A DNA stretch of 64,000 nucleotides from NCBI RefSeq assembly GCF_002904165.1, contig NZ_CVTD020000008.1, positions 450,302-514,301 on the forward strand, written 5' to 3'. Both the position numbers and the translations under genes were made by a program. The notes under the pieces were generated by a model. That model was not told the DNA's origin. It worked only from the letters and a program-made list of their open reading frames with translations, and ran no database searches. The first letter of the stretch is position 1; the number at the start of each line of letters is the position of its first letter. Source of the DNA: Herbinix hemicellulosilytica (GTDB taxonomy: Bacteria > Bacillota > Clostridia > Lachnospirales > Lachnospiraceae). Of the stretch, positions 56,667 through 64,000 are shown piece after piece.

Positions 56667-57381
56667 TGATAATATATTTTTTCAAAAATACAGTCAAATG
56701 AGTCGCTCGCAGAAAGGACTGGCTGGTGCGGGAGAATGGGAGACTTTGAAAAAGATGCTACCTGATTTTAAGGGTAAGCGTGTGCTTGATTTAGGATGCG
56801 GCTATGGATGGCACTGTATATATGCGATGGAAAACGGTGCTTCCTCTGTAGTAGGTGTTGATATTTCTCATAAAATGCTCGAAGTAGCAAAAGGAAAAAC
56901 CCATTTTCCACAGATTGAATATGAATGCTGTGCCATAGAAGATGTGGATTTCCCAGAGGAGAGCTTTGATGTAATACTAAGTTCGCTTGCGTTTCATTAT
57001 GTAGCAGACTATGAGAATTTAATAAAAAAGATATATAGGATGCTGAAGGCTGGTGGCAATTTAGTTTTTACAGTTGAACATCCTGTTTTTACTGCTCATG
57101 GAACACAAGACTGGTATTATAACGAAAAAGGAGAAATACTGCATTTCCCGGTGGACAATTATTATTATGAGGGCAAACGGACAGCTATGTTTTTGGAAGA
57201 AAAGGTTACAAAATATCATAGAACACTGACCACATATCTAAATACACTGCTTTCAAATAGTTTTATAATAAATCAGATTGTGGAGCCACAGCCGCCAGAG
57301 AACATGATGGATATTCCGGGGATGGCGGATGAAATGCGACGCCCAATGATGCTGATTGTATCGGCAAAAAAGAAGATGTAA
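56647..57381 (+). CDS. Class I SAM-dependent methyltransferase of the aadE cluster
   Basis: A 244-residue methyltransferase of the UbiE/ArsM-like class. Motif I is VLDLGCGYGWHC, followed by GVDISHKMLEVA, IEDVDFPEESFDVILSSLAFHYV and MLKAGGNLVFTVEHP. The target is unknown. It corresponds to orfY in Tn5405-like clusters, between the nucleotidyltransferase and aadE. GAGGAGAG precedes the ATG, inside the 3' end of the upstream gene. Confidence 0.85.
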   Translation: MKENKYDDNIFFQKYSQMSRSQKGLAGAGEWETLKKMLPDFKGKRVLDLGCGYGWHCIYAMENGASSVVGVDISHKMLEVAKGKTHFPQIEYECCAIEDVDFPEESFDVILSSLAFHYVADYENLIKKIYRMLKAGGNLVFTVEHPVFTAHGTQDWYYNEKGEILHFPVDNYYYEGKRTAMFLEEKVTKYHRTLTTYLNTLLSNSFIINQIVEPQPPENMMDIPGMADEMRRPMMLIVSAKKKM

Positions 57382-57413
57382 TAATATAGAAAAAATAAAC
57401 GAGGAGTATGTAA

Positions 57414-58277
57414 ATGAGATCAGAAAAAGAAATGATGGATTTAGTACTTTCTTTAGCAGAACAGGATGAACGTATTCGAATTGTGACCCTTGAGGGGTCA
57501 CGCGCAAATATTAATATACCTAAAGATGAATTTCAGGATTATGATATTACATATTTTGTAAGTGATATAGAACCGTTTATATCTAATGATGACTGGCTTA
57601 ATCAATTTGGGAATATAATAATGATGCAAAAGCCGGAGGATATGGAATTATTCCCACCTGAAGAAAAGGGATTTTCCTATCTTATGCTATTTGATGATTA
57701 CAATAAAATTGATCTTACCTTATTGCCCTTGGAAGAGTTAGATAATTACCTAAAGGGCGATAAATTAATAAAGGTTCTAATTGATAAAGATTGTAGAATT
57801 AAAAGGGACATAGTTCCGACTGATATAGATTATCATGTAAGAAAGCCAAGCGCAAGGGAGTATGATGATTGCTGCAATGAATTTTGGAATGTAACACCTT
57901 ATGTTATTAAAGGATTGTGCCGCAAAGAGATACTGTTTGCAATCGATCATCTGAACCAGATTCTACGGTTTGAACTACTTAGGATGATGTCGTGGAAGGT
58001 TGGGATAAAGACAGAATTTTCATTAAGTGTTGGGAAAAATTATAAGTATATTAACAAATACATTGATGAAGATCTATGGAATAGATTATTATCTACATAT
58101 CGTATGGATTCCTATGAAAATGTTTGGAAGTCATTATTTATATGTCACCAATTGTTCAGGGAAGTGTCCAAAGAGGTAGCAGAACTACTGGGGTTTGATT
58201 ATCCAGAGTATGGTAAGAACATAACAAGATATACCGAGGACATGTATAAAAAATATGTTGAAAATGACTATTTTTAA
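57414..58277 (+). CDS. aadE: Aminoglycoside 6-adenylyltransferase ANT(6)-I
   Basis: A 287-residue streptomycin adenylyltransferase. The sequence MRSEKEMMDLVLSLAEQDER and the motifs VTLEGSRANINIPKDEFQDYDITYFVSD and YLMLFDDYNKIDLTLLPLEEL match ANT(6)-I/AadE closely. It adds AMP to the 6-OH of streptomycin. The best known AadE has about 300 residues; this protein ends about 15 residues earlier after TRYTEDMYKKYVENDYF, and the C-terminal third is more diverged. AACGAGGAGTATG precedes the ATG. It should be functional. Confidence 0.92.
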   Translation: MRSEKEMMDLVLSLAEQDERIRIVTLEGSRANINIPKDEFQDYDITYFVSDIEPFISNDDWLNQFGNIIMMQKPEDMELFPPEEKGFSYLMLFDDYNKIDLTLLPLEELDNYLKGDKLIKVLIDKDCRIKRDIVPTDIDYHVRKPSAREYDDCCNEFWNVTPYVIKGLCRKEILFAIDHLNQILRFELLRMMSWKVGIKTEFSLSVGKNYKYINKYIDEDLWNRLLSTYRMDSYENVWKSLFICHQLFREVSKEVAELLGFDYPEYGKNITRYTEDMYKKYVENDYF

Positions 58278-58320
58278 AGATTAGCAAAGATTATTAACCA
58301 TAAGCAAGGGGTGTAAATGT

Positions 58321-58848
58321 ATGGAAAGTACTGATGTTATAAATGAAATTAGAGGTATATTACCTCGTAACTCAATTGGAAAATATGATTTACTAACTAT
58401 TTTTACACATAAAACCGTTTTTGATAAAATTGTAAAAGTACTATCATTGGATTTTCAAAATAAAGTAGATTATGTGGCTGCCCCAGAAGCAATTGGATGG
58501 ATACTAGGCACTGCCATAGCCAAAGAACTTGGAGTGGGGTTTATTGGAGTAAGAAAAGGTGATAAGCTGCCATACGCAAAAGAAGAGATTATTTCGACAC
58601 ATTTTACCGACTATTCAGGTCAAGATAAAAGCTTTGAAATATCTAAGAGTTCTATTGTGAGGAACAAAAGAGTTTTGATTGTAGATGATTGGATAGAGAC
58701 AGGTTCTCAAATGAAGGCTTTAATAGCTTTGTTAGAGAAATTGGATTGCAGCATTATTGGGTTGGCTACTATTGGGATTGATATAAATGAGGTTACTCAA
58801 AAATGGATAGACAGCAGTTTTGTAGCTTATATTGGCTCAAACATATAA
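58321..58848 (+). CDS. Adenine phosphoribosyltransferase-like protein
   Basis: A 175-residue phosphoribosyltransferase. The PRPP-binding motif is VLIVDDWIETGSQM and the fold pattern VDYVAAPEAIGWILGTAIAKELGVGFIGVRKGDKLPY matches adenine phosphoribosyltransferases. The true base substrate is unknown. The same gene lies between aadE and a spectinomycin adenylyltransferase gene in known gram-positive resistance clusters, so it travels with them. AAGCAAGGGG lies upstream of the ATG. Confidence 0.85.
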   Translation: MESTDVINEIRGILPRNSIGKYDLLTIFTHKTVFDKIVKVLSLDFQNKVDYVAAPEAIGWILGTAIAKELGVGFIGVRKGDKLPYAKEEIISTHFTDYSGQDKSFEISKSSIVRNKRVLIVDDWIETGSQMKALIALLEKLDCSIIGLATIGIDINEVTQKWIDSSFVAYIGSNI

Positions 58849-58979
58849 TAAACCGAAAGAAAATCTTGAATCAAAATTTTGGATGGCGTTAATTTACAAT
58901 ACAACGAAAGATGTTTACTCTTTTTTTATAAATTTTAAGAGGCGTTAAAAAACAGTTTTCAGACGAAAGGAGATCGAAG

Positions 58980-59768
58980 TTGAGTATAGATTTAAGTAAC
59001 AAAAAAATTCCGAAAGAAGCAATTCAAGCATTAAAAACTATAGCGGAACTACTTGATAATATGTTAATTGGGGTGTATTTGTATGGTTCGGCAGTAATGG
59101 GTGGTTTACGTATGAATAGCGATGTAGATATTTTGGTAATAACAAATCAAAGTTTATCTGAAAAAACTCGAAGGAATCTTACAAATAGGTTAATGCTTAT
59201 ATCTGGGAAAATAGGAAACATAAAAGATATGAGGCCTCTTGAAGTTACGGTCATAAATCAAAAGGATATTGTCCCTTGGCATTTCCCCCCCAAATATGAA
59301 TTTATGTATGGCGAGTGGCTAAGAGAGCAGTTTGAAAAGGGAGAAATTCCTGAGTCGACTTATGATCCGGATTTAGCAATACTTTTAGCACAACTAAGAA
59401 AAAATAGTATTAACCTTTTGGGACCAAAGGCAACAGAAGTAATTGAGCCTGTGCCAATGACAGATATTCGAAAAGCAATTAAAGAATCGTTGCCCGGGTT
59501 GATAACTAGCATTAAAGGTGACGAACGCAATGTGATTTTAACTTTAGCCAGAATGTGGGTGACAGCATCTACTGGTGAAATCAGATCAAAAGATCTGGCA
59601 GCTGAATGGGCAATACCTCAATTACCTTATGAGCATGCCATTTTACTTGACAAAGCAAGAAAGGCTTATCTAGGAGGGTATATTGATAAGTGGAAAGGAA
59701 TGGATTCTGAGGTGACTGAACTCGTTAATAATATGAAGAAGTCTATAGAGTCTTCCCTTAATCTCTAA
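58980..59768 (+). CDS. Aminoglycoside 9-adenylyltransferase ANT(9)-type
   Basis: A 262-residue nucleotidyltransferase with the motif GVYLYGSAVMGGLRMNSDVDILVI and a C-terminal DUF4111 helical domain (RNVILTLARMWVTASTGEIRSKDLAAEWA). This matches spectinomycin adenylyltransferases (ANT(9) group, for example spc/spw); AadA-type activity on streptomycin as well cannot be excluded. The start is TTG with AAAGGAG 8 nt upstream. It is the last resistance gene of the block. Confidence 0.88.
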   Translation: MSIDLSNKKIPKEAIQALKTIAELLDNMLIGVYLYGSAVMGGLRMNSDVDILVITNQSLSEKTRRNLTNRLMLISGKIGNIKDMRPLEVTVINQKDIVPWHFPPKYEFMYGEWLREQFEKGEIPESTYDPDLAILLAQLRKNSINLLGPKATEVIEPVPMTDIRKAIKESLPGLITSIKGDERNVILTLARMWVTASTGEIRSKDLAAEWAIPQLPYEHAILLDKARKAYLGGYIDKWKGMDSEVTELVNNMKKSIESSLNL

Positions 59769-60002
59769 AAGGCTGGTGTTGAGAATTCCATTGATAGGTT
59801 CTCTCATACCGAAATTTCTTAAAATGGTCAAAAACCGCTGGATATGTTCCCGTCTACCGATAGTTCCAAAAATGCTGCTGATATGTTTCCACAGACGGGC
59901 AAAGTAATATGACATCAATGCCATCAACTCGAGCCATGTGGAGACGGTTGTATTGATGTCACGCAAAGACAAATAAATAGGCTCTAAAGGGCTTGAAATC
60001 AA
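59766..60002 (-). pseudogene. Open fragment of unknown origin, possibly a transposase end
   Basis: The minus strand reads SSPLEPIYLSLRDINTTVST and WLELMALMSYYFARLWKHIS, without a start or ribosome site, preceded by a stop codon. The codon use is less A/T-rich than its neighbours and looks like genuine coding DNA. It runs into the ANT(9) 3' end, where the junction must lie. The family is not identified. Confidence 0.35.
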
Positions 60003-60093
60003 AGGTTTCTAGACTTTCGGTATTTCATACTGATTGGCTTGAAACCTTGTTTTTTATCCACTTAGCAAAGCTTAGAACGTGAAATATGTGTAG

Positions 60094-60173
60094 GGTTGAG
60101 ACTATAGAACTGCTTTTTGCCTTGCGTGACTATGGAATTGATATTTTTGGGATAGGTTGAGACTATAGAATTG
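60094..60173. repeat. Short direct repeats
   Basis: GGTTGAGACTATAGAAYTG occurs at 60094-60112 and 60155-60173; a weaker third copy (GACTATGGAATTG) lies at 60128. The spacing is 28 and 33 nt. Too few and too diverged for a CRISPR array; may mark recombination ends or a repeated binding site. Confidence 0.5.
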
Positions 60174-60293
60174 TTGTTTATGATTTACTTCTTTTATAGG
60201 TTTTCTCCCGTTTATTTGGAAAGTATCATGTGATTTGATATGTTCAATGATATCAGTAACACCTCTAGCGTCAAAGTGCCTGTGATAAGGGTG
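60102..60293 (-). pseudogene. Start-less 63-codon fragment
   Basis: A minus-strand open stretch without a start reads HFDARGVTDIIEHIKSHDTF and QINGRKPIKEVNHKQQFYSL. It looks like coding sequence but the family is not recognised. The 775-nt gap (59769-60543) otherwise shows only short repeats and A/T-rich DNA. Confidence 0.25.
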
Positions 60294-60543
60294 TCATAGC
60301 TGTTATGCTTATGATAAATTCTAAAATGTCTGAAGGTTGTGTACTCCTCTAAGAGGATACCCCAGTAGTGTATTGTATTCTTTGATTGTACATAAATGGA
60401 AAAGCAACCTTTGTGTAGAATATTAAAGTACTATGTATGCGTCACTTGGTGGCTATTTTTTATGCAAAAAATCCGGTTAAATAAATGTTATCTGTCCTTA
60501 GGAAGTTAGAGGTTATTACTCAACGATTGGAGGTGTAATATCA

Positions 60544-60702
60544 ATGACAAAAGAACAAAAATTACAAATTGCTAAACATCGTGGTGATGATTATGGCTAT
60601 GTAAAGATTGCTCACATACTTGGTATTTCAAACAATACTGTAAAGTCGTTTTGTAGAAGAAACCATCTAACAGGAAAGGATGGGACAGAATTAATAGTAT
60701 AA
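60544..60702 (+). CDS. Small helix-turn-helix protein (52 residues)
   Basis: A 52-residue protein with a central helix-turn-helix of the sigma-70 region 4/homeodomain type (YVKIAHILGISNNTVKSFCRRN). GGAGGTG lies 7-8 nt before the ATG, and a hairpin follows the stop, so it looks like a real short gene. Similar small HTH genes are carried on gram-positive mobile elements. It could regulate the AIPR operon that follows, but this is inference. Confidence 0.65.
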   Translation: MTKEQKLQIAKHRGDDYGYVKIAHILGISNNTVKSFCRRNHLTGKDGTELIV

Positions 60703-60710
60703 AAAATATG

Positions 60711-60743
60711 CAATAAAGCCCTGGTTGTACTCGGTCTTTATTG
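60711..60743 (+). terminator. Terminator after the small HTH gene
   Basis: CAATAAAG (60711-60718) pairs with CTTTATTG (60736-60743), extended inside by CC/GG pairing. A short T-containing tract follows. Confidence 0.55.
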
Positions 60744-60880
60744 TATTAATGCTAGGATGCAGTAATTAAGGATTGTAATTGAACTTAAACAAGGACCTAT
60801 TATTTATAATTGTAAAATTATATCATTTGTGGTATGATTTAAGAAATATTATTAATTAAGCAAATTCTAAGGAGGTATAT

Positions 60881-62749
60881 ATGGATAGTTTTAAGATTCA
60901 GATAGATGAAGATATTAAACTAATACAGCGGGAGTATGGTAATATTGATCCACGCCTTACTAAGGTAGAATTTGCATTTAACTATTGGGTACTAAGTCGG
61001 ATTTACAGTCTTGATGAAGAGATTATATCCCCAAATATTACAGAATACAACGATAAAAATATTGATTGTTATGTTTGGTATGAGGATATTAAAGAACTAC
61101 ATATTATTCAAAACAAATATTATGAATTAGACACGGTAGTTAATAGAAACGATGTATCAGACTTTTTAACGACACCTTTATCCGTTTTAAATAGAGGACA
61201 ATATAGTAGGAATCCTGAACTTCAAAGAATTTTTGATCGAATAAAGAGTGATAATGAGTATAAAATATATCTTTCTTTTTTTGTGACTAACGAATACCAT
61301 TCACCAGATATTGATGGGTTATTTGATAAAGATTACTCTTTACCAGGGATTGAGGCTAGTGTCTATGCAAAATATTACGACTTATCTGATATTAAAAGTT
61401 TATATTATGGTGATAGATTCACAAATAAAGTTAATTTTTATACTATAATGCCTACCCGTCAAAAGGCTACATCTCTTGATGTAAGACCAGATAATTATGA
61501 TATGCCTTGGATGATTGACTTGCGTTATGTTATGATTAATGTGGCTGAATTGTATCGTATATATAAGGAAGCAGCCAAGAAAAATTATGTACTTTTTGAA
61601 GAAAATATCCGGGAGTATTTAGGTACACAAGGCATAAATAATGGTATTATTAAGACTCTTAAGGATAAGAATGATAGAGAAAACTTCTTTTATTACAATA
61701 ATGGTATAACAATTATATGCGAATACTGTGAAACTCTTGGAGTTGATAAACTTCCGGCTGAATATAAAAAGAGAAAATATAATTATGGCTTTAAGCTAAC
61801 AAATCCACAAATTGTTAACGGCTGTCAAACAATAAATTCAATAGCTGAAGTGCTTTCTCACTACGATGAAAAAAGCGTATACAGTGAGTTTGAGAAAGTA
61901 TATGTTCTTGTAAAAATATTTGTATTTGATGAAACAACTAAAAGAAGTAAAGCTGGATTAGATAAAAATATAGTCAGATTTACAAACAGCCAAAATGCTA
62001 TAAGTGATAAAGCATTTGCTTCCAAAAAGAACTATTTTTTAAATATTCAATCAGAATTTGTTAAACGAGGATATTTGTTACTTGTTAAACCTAGTGATAA
62101 GGCTAAATATACCAGTGAATATAATGATCCCGTAGAGTTTAAAAAGTTGCAAAATAAGGCTAAATCTTTTGATGAAAGACTTGATCTTCATTCTTCAAAA
62201 TTAAGTGATTATATGATTCCGCTCGAAAAATTACTTAAAGTTTTATTAGCTTTTCGGGAAAATGGATATATTGCATTTACCAGAGGAAGTTCAGTACTTA
62301 AACCTAATAGTCCAATGTATAAAGATTTTTCATTAAACATAGAAACTTGGTGTACAATTGATAACATGCTCCTATTATATCTAATGCATTATAAAGCTGA
62401 AAAGGAAAAGAAAGCAAGTGAAAGTAAAAGGTTTCCGATACCGTATTATGTTATGAGTTTCATAGGAGCAAGCTGTAAAGATAAAGCTCCATCAGAACTG
62501 AAAAAACAACTTGATATTTTGTTTCAATCAAAGGAAAACTTTTTACCTATTTATAATTTTTATAAAGAACTTACAACTGCTTATGCTGAAAATGTACGTG
62601 ATTATTATAATATGGATTATAATATTATGATTAAGCAAGAAATGTTTCCTTCAATATTCGACAATTGCTTTAGAAACTCATTACGCTTTTATCCAGACAA
62701 AGAGAGAATAAAAACATTTGTGGAGTATGGAAAGTACATTAATTATTAA
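60881..62749 (+). CDS. AIPR family abortive infection / phage resistance protein
   Basis: A 622-residue protein of the AIPR family. The signature FYYNNGITIIC (NNGIT at 273-277) and LTNPQIVNGCQT (308-317) are clear. The N-terminus (IDCYVWYEDIKELHIIQNKY, D62 and Q77-x-K79) resembles a diverged PD-(D/E)xK nuclease site, as in Mrr-like enzymes. AIPR proteins confer abortive phage resistance. CTAAGGAGG precedes the ATG. It lies 25 nt before the next gene and shares its terminator at 63946. The trigger and target are unknown. Confidence 0.88.
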   Translation: MDSFKIQIDEDIKLIQREYGNIDPRLTKVEFAFNYWVLSRIYSLDEEIISPNITEYNDKNIDCYVWYEDIKELHIIQNKYYELDTVVNRNDVSDFLTTPLSVLNRGQYSRNPELQRIFDRIKSDNEYKIYLSFFVTNEYHSPDIDGLFDKDYSLPGIEASVYAKYYDLSDIKSLYYGDRFTNKVNFYTIMPTRQKATSLDVRPDNYDMPWMIDLRYVMINVAELYRIYKEAAKKNYVLFEENIREYLGTQGINNGIIKTLKDKNDRENFFYYNNGITIICEYCETLGVDKLPAEYKKRKYNYGFKLTNPQIVNGCQTINSIAEVLSHYDEKSVYSEFEKVYVLVKIFVFDETTKRSKAGLDKNIVRFTNSQNAISDKAFASKKNYFLNIQSEFVKRGYLLLVKPSDKAKYTSEYNDPVEFKKLQNKAKSFDERLDLHSSKLSDYMIPLEKLLKVLLAFRENGYIAFTRGSSVLKPNSPMYKDFSLNIETWCTIDNMLLLYLMHYKAEKEKKASESKRFPIPYYVMSFIGASCKDKAPSELKKQLDILFQSKENFLPIYNFYKELTTAYAENVRDYYNMDYNIMIKQEMFPSIFDNCFRNSLRFYPDKERIKTFVEYGKYINY

Positions 62750-62774
62750 AAAAGTTATTAAGTGGAGGCAGGTC

Positions 62775-63794
62775 ATGGATTTGATTAATATTGAGGTGAT
62801 ACATAGAACATATGGAGAAGGAATTGTTGTATCTCATGATGGAGCTTATATAACAGTTAAGTTTCTTCAAGGTGAAAAAGTATTTCCGTTTCCTAATGCT
62901 TTTGACGGATATTTAAAAGCTAAAAATGAGAGCATCGCAGAGAATATCAATAATATATTACAAAATTATAAGGAAGAAAAAAATGCTGAAAAAATGAAAC
63001 TAATTGAAAAAGAGTGTATTCAATATAAATATGAACAAGCAAAATTCAAAACTAAGATCTATACTCGTGCTAATGTTGCATTTAAATGTAACTTTTGTGA
63101 TGGGGGGCGTTCTGAAAAGCAAATTGGATACAATGGGGTTTGTAGTGATAATATAATTTTTAATAATATAGTTATTGAAAAACGTACTTGGTGTAGTTCT
63201 GATGATAGTCCGTGTAATCAATATCTAAAGGGCATAATTAATCGTTACGAATTAGATGATATCTGCAGCGATGGAGGTTTTGTTTGCTATGAGAGTCAGA
63301 TGCTTAGAGACTGGAAAGCTTATGCTGGTATTGTACAAACAGGTGAAAAAAAAGGTCAACCTATGAAATTAAATCAAGTGCAAAAGAATAGTCTATGCAT
63401 TCTAACGACTCGTGATCCTAATTCTAATGAAAGCGAAAGATATATCTTTGGAGTATTTTTAGTTGGACAAACGTATGAGGGTGATCATGTTGATGAAGGC
63501 TATGTGATTTCAGATTCGAAATATCGTATTAAATTATCACCAGAAGAAGCTCATAAAATGCTTTTTTGGAACTATCATGCCAATATTAATCAACCTGATT
63601 TACCAAAATGGAGTTCAGGATTACACAGATATTTTGGAGATGATCAAGCTGTTCAAATACTTCAAGATATTATAAAAATAAAAACTGGTACGAAAGAGAA
63701 AGAATTAGCAGAAGATTTTTATTCCTATTTTATAAATATTAATGGAATTGATGTTAGTGATTTGCCAGAAAAAAATGGTGCATTACTAAGATAA
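62775..63794 (+). CDS. Cys-rich protein paired with AIPR, unknown function
   Basis: A 339-residue protein. Residues 1-50 form a small SH3/CarD-like beta domain (YGEGIVVSHDGAYITVKFLQGEKVFPFPNAF). A helical linker follows, then a Cys cluster (C105, C108, C123, C140, C147) likely to bind zinc. The C-terminal half (about 160-339) is a soluble alpha/beta domain ending with helices. The family name is not known to me. The ATG at 62775 has TGGAGG 7 nt upstream; longer readings overlap the AIPR end. The operon with AIPR suggests a joint defence role. Confidence 0.68.
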   Translation: MDLINIEVIHRTYGEGIVVSHDGAYITVKFLQGEKVFPFPNAFDGYLKAKNESIAENINNILQNYKEEKNAEKMKLIEKECIQYKYEQAKFKTKIYTRANVAFKCNFCDGGRSEKQIGYNGVCSDNIIFNNIVIEKRTWCSSDDSPCNQYLKGIINRYELDDICSDGGFVCYESQMLRDWKAYAGIVQTGEKKGQPMKLNQVQKNSLCILTTRDPNSNESERYIFGVFLVGQTYEGDHVDEGYVISDSKYRIKLSPEEAHKMLFWNYHANINQPDLPKWSSGLHRYFGDDQAVQILQDIIKIKTGTKEKELAEDFYSYFININGIDVSDLPEKNGALLR

Positions 63795-63945
63795 TAATAT
63801 ACAATACTAAAATAGTCTATCCAAGCAAAGAAAAATGATATAAACGACGATGATATTAAAGATATTTCTAAATTCTATAAAGAGTTATAATACATAAATA
63901 GAAGAGTATTAGTTTGGAGATTATAAAATCACTAATTAATATAAA

Positions 63946-63989
63946 TGCACACTGTACGGTATCGTTATACCATACAGTGTGCATTTTTT
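63946..63989 (+). terminator. Strong terminator after the AIPR operon
   Basis: A 17-bp stem (TGCACACTGTACGGTAT / ATACCATACAGTGTGCA, one mismatch) with a 4-nt loop, followed by TTTTTTC. The 150 nt before it hold only a short open remnant (ending DIKDISKFYKEL) without a start. Confidence 0.9.
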
Positions 63990-64000
63990 CCGGCTCTTTG

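Noticed and set aside
60094..60173. Spaced repeats resembling a tiny CRISPR array
   Set aside because: Only three short diverged copies, uneven spacing and no cas genes nearby.

Overview
The window looks like the chromosome of a low-GC, endospore-forming clostridium, probably Lachnospiraceae-like. The evidence is a sporulation sigma factor K gene, an IreB-RuvX-DUF1292 block, RNase J, DUF1836 and YerC-type regulators, and strong AGGAGG ribosome binding sites with several TTG/GTG starts. No rRNA, tRNA or CRISPR array was found.

Positions 1-36244 are core chromosome. mtaB, ireB, ruvX, the DUF1292 gene, fur-type, rnj, mltG-like, trmR and trhP (545-8102) follow the order of the Bacillus subtilis yrzL-yrrK-yrzB-yrrL-yrrM-yrrN/O region, with fur-type and rnj added. 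sigK, gtrA-like, folC, a DUF5050 protein, pheA, an HtrA-type protease, an orphan solute-binding lipoprotein, pcrA, regulators and a transglutaminase-like wall protein come next. At 23579-28997 an Asp/Glu racemase precedes a Dlt-like set (adenylation enzyme, carrier protein, MBOAT acyltransferase, SGNH-like protein with Cys where Ser is expected). At 31298-32510 an encapsulated ferritin and an encapsulin shell form an iron-storage nanocompartment operon. The core ends with rlmD-type rRNA methyltransferase (34871-36244).

Positions 36245-64000 are an accessory island. It starts with a small HTH protein and a complete type I restriction-modification system (hsdM, hsdS with an 8-C tract, hsdR). 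Next is a two-gene unit of a 938-residue protein of unknown function and a 1587-residue DEAH helicase with a DUF1998-like end, which resembles a type III Druantia pair. A relic of a nuclease-helicase gene split by an IS256-family element, an IS21-family element and a truncated serine recombinase show repeated rearrangement. A resistance block follows: nucleotidyltransferase, methyltransferase, ANT(6), phosphoribosyltransferase and ANT(9), for streptomycin and spectinomycin. After about 0.8 kb of relic DNA the island ends with an AIPR-family abortive-infection protein and a Cys-rich partner, closed by a strong terminator.

The most interesting items are the racemase/Dlt-like operon with its Cys nucleophile candidate, the DruH/DruE-like pair joined to a potentially phase-variable type I system, and the AIPR two-gene unit. 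All assignments come from reading the sequence and remembered family features; no database search was run.
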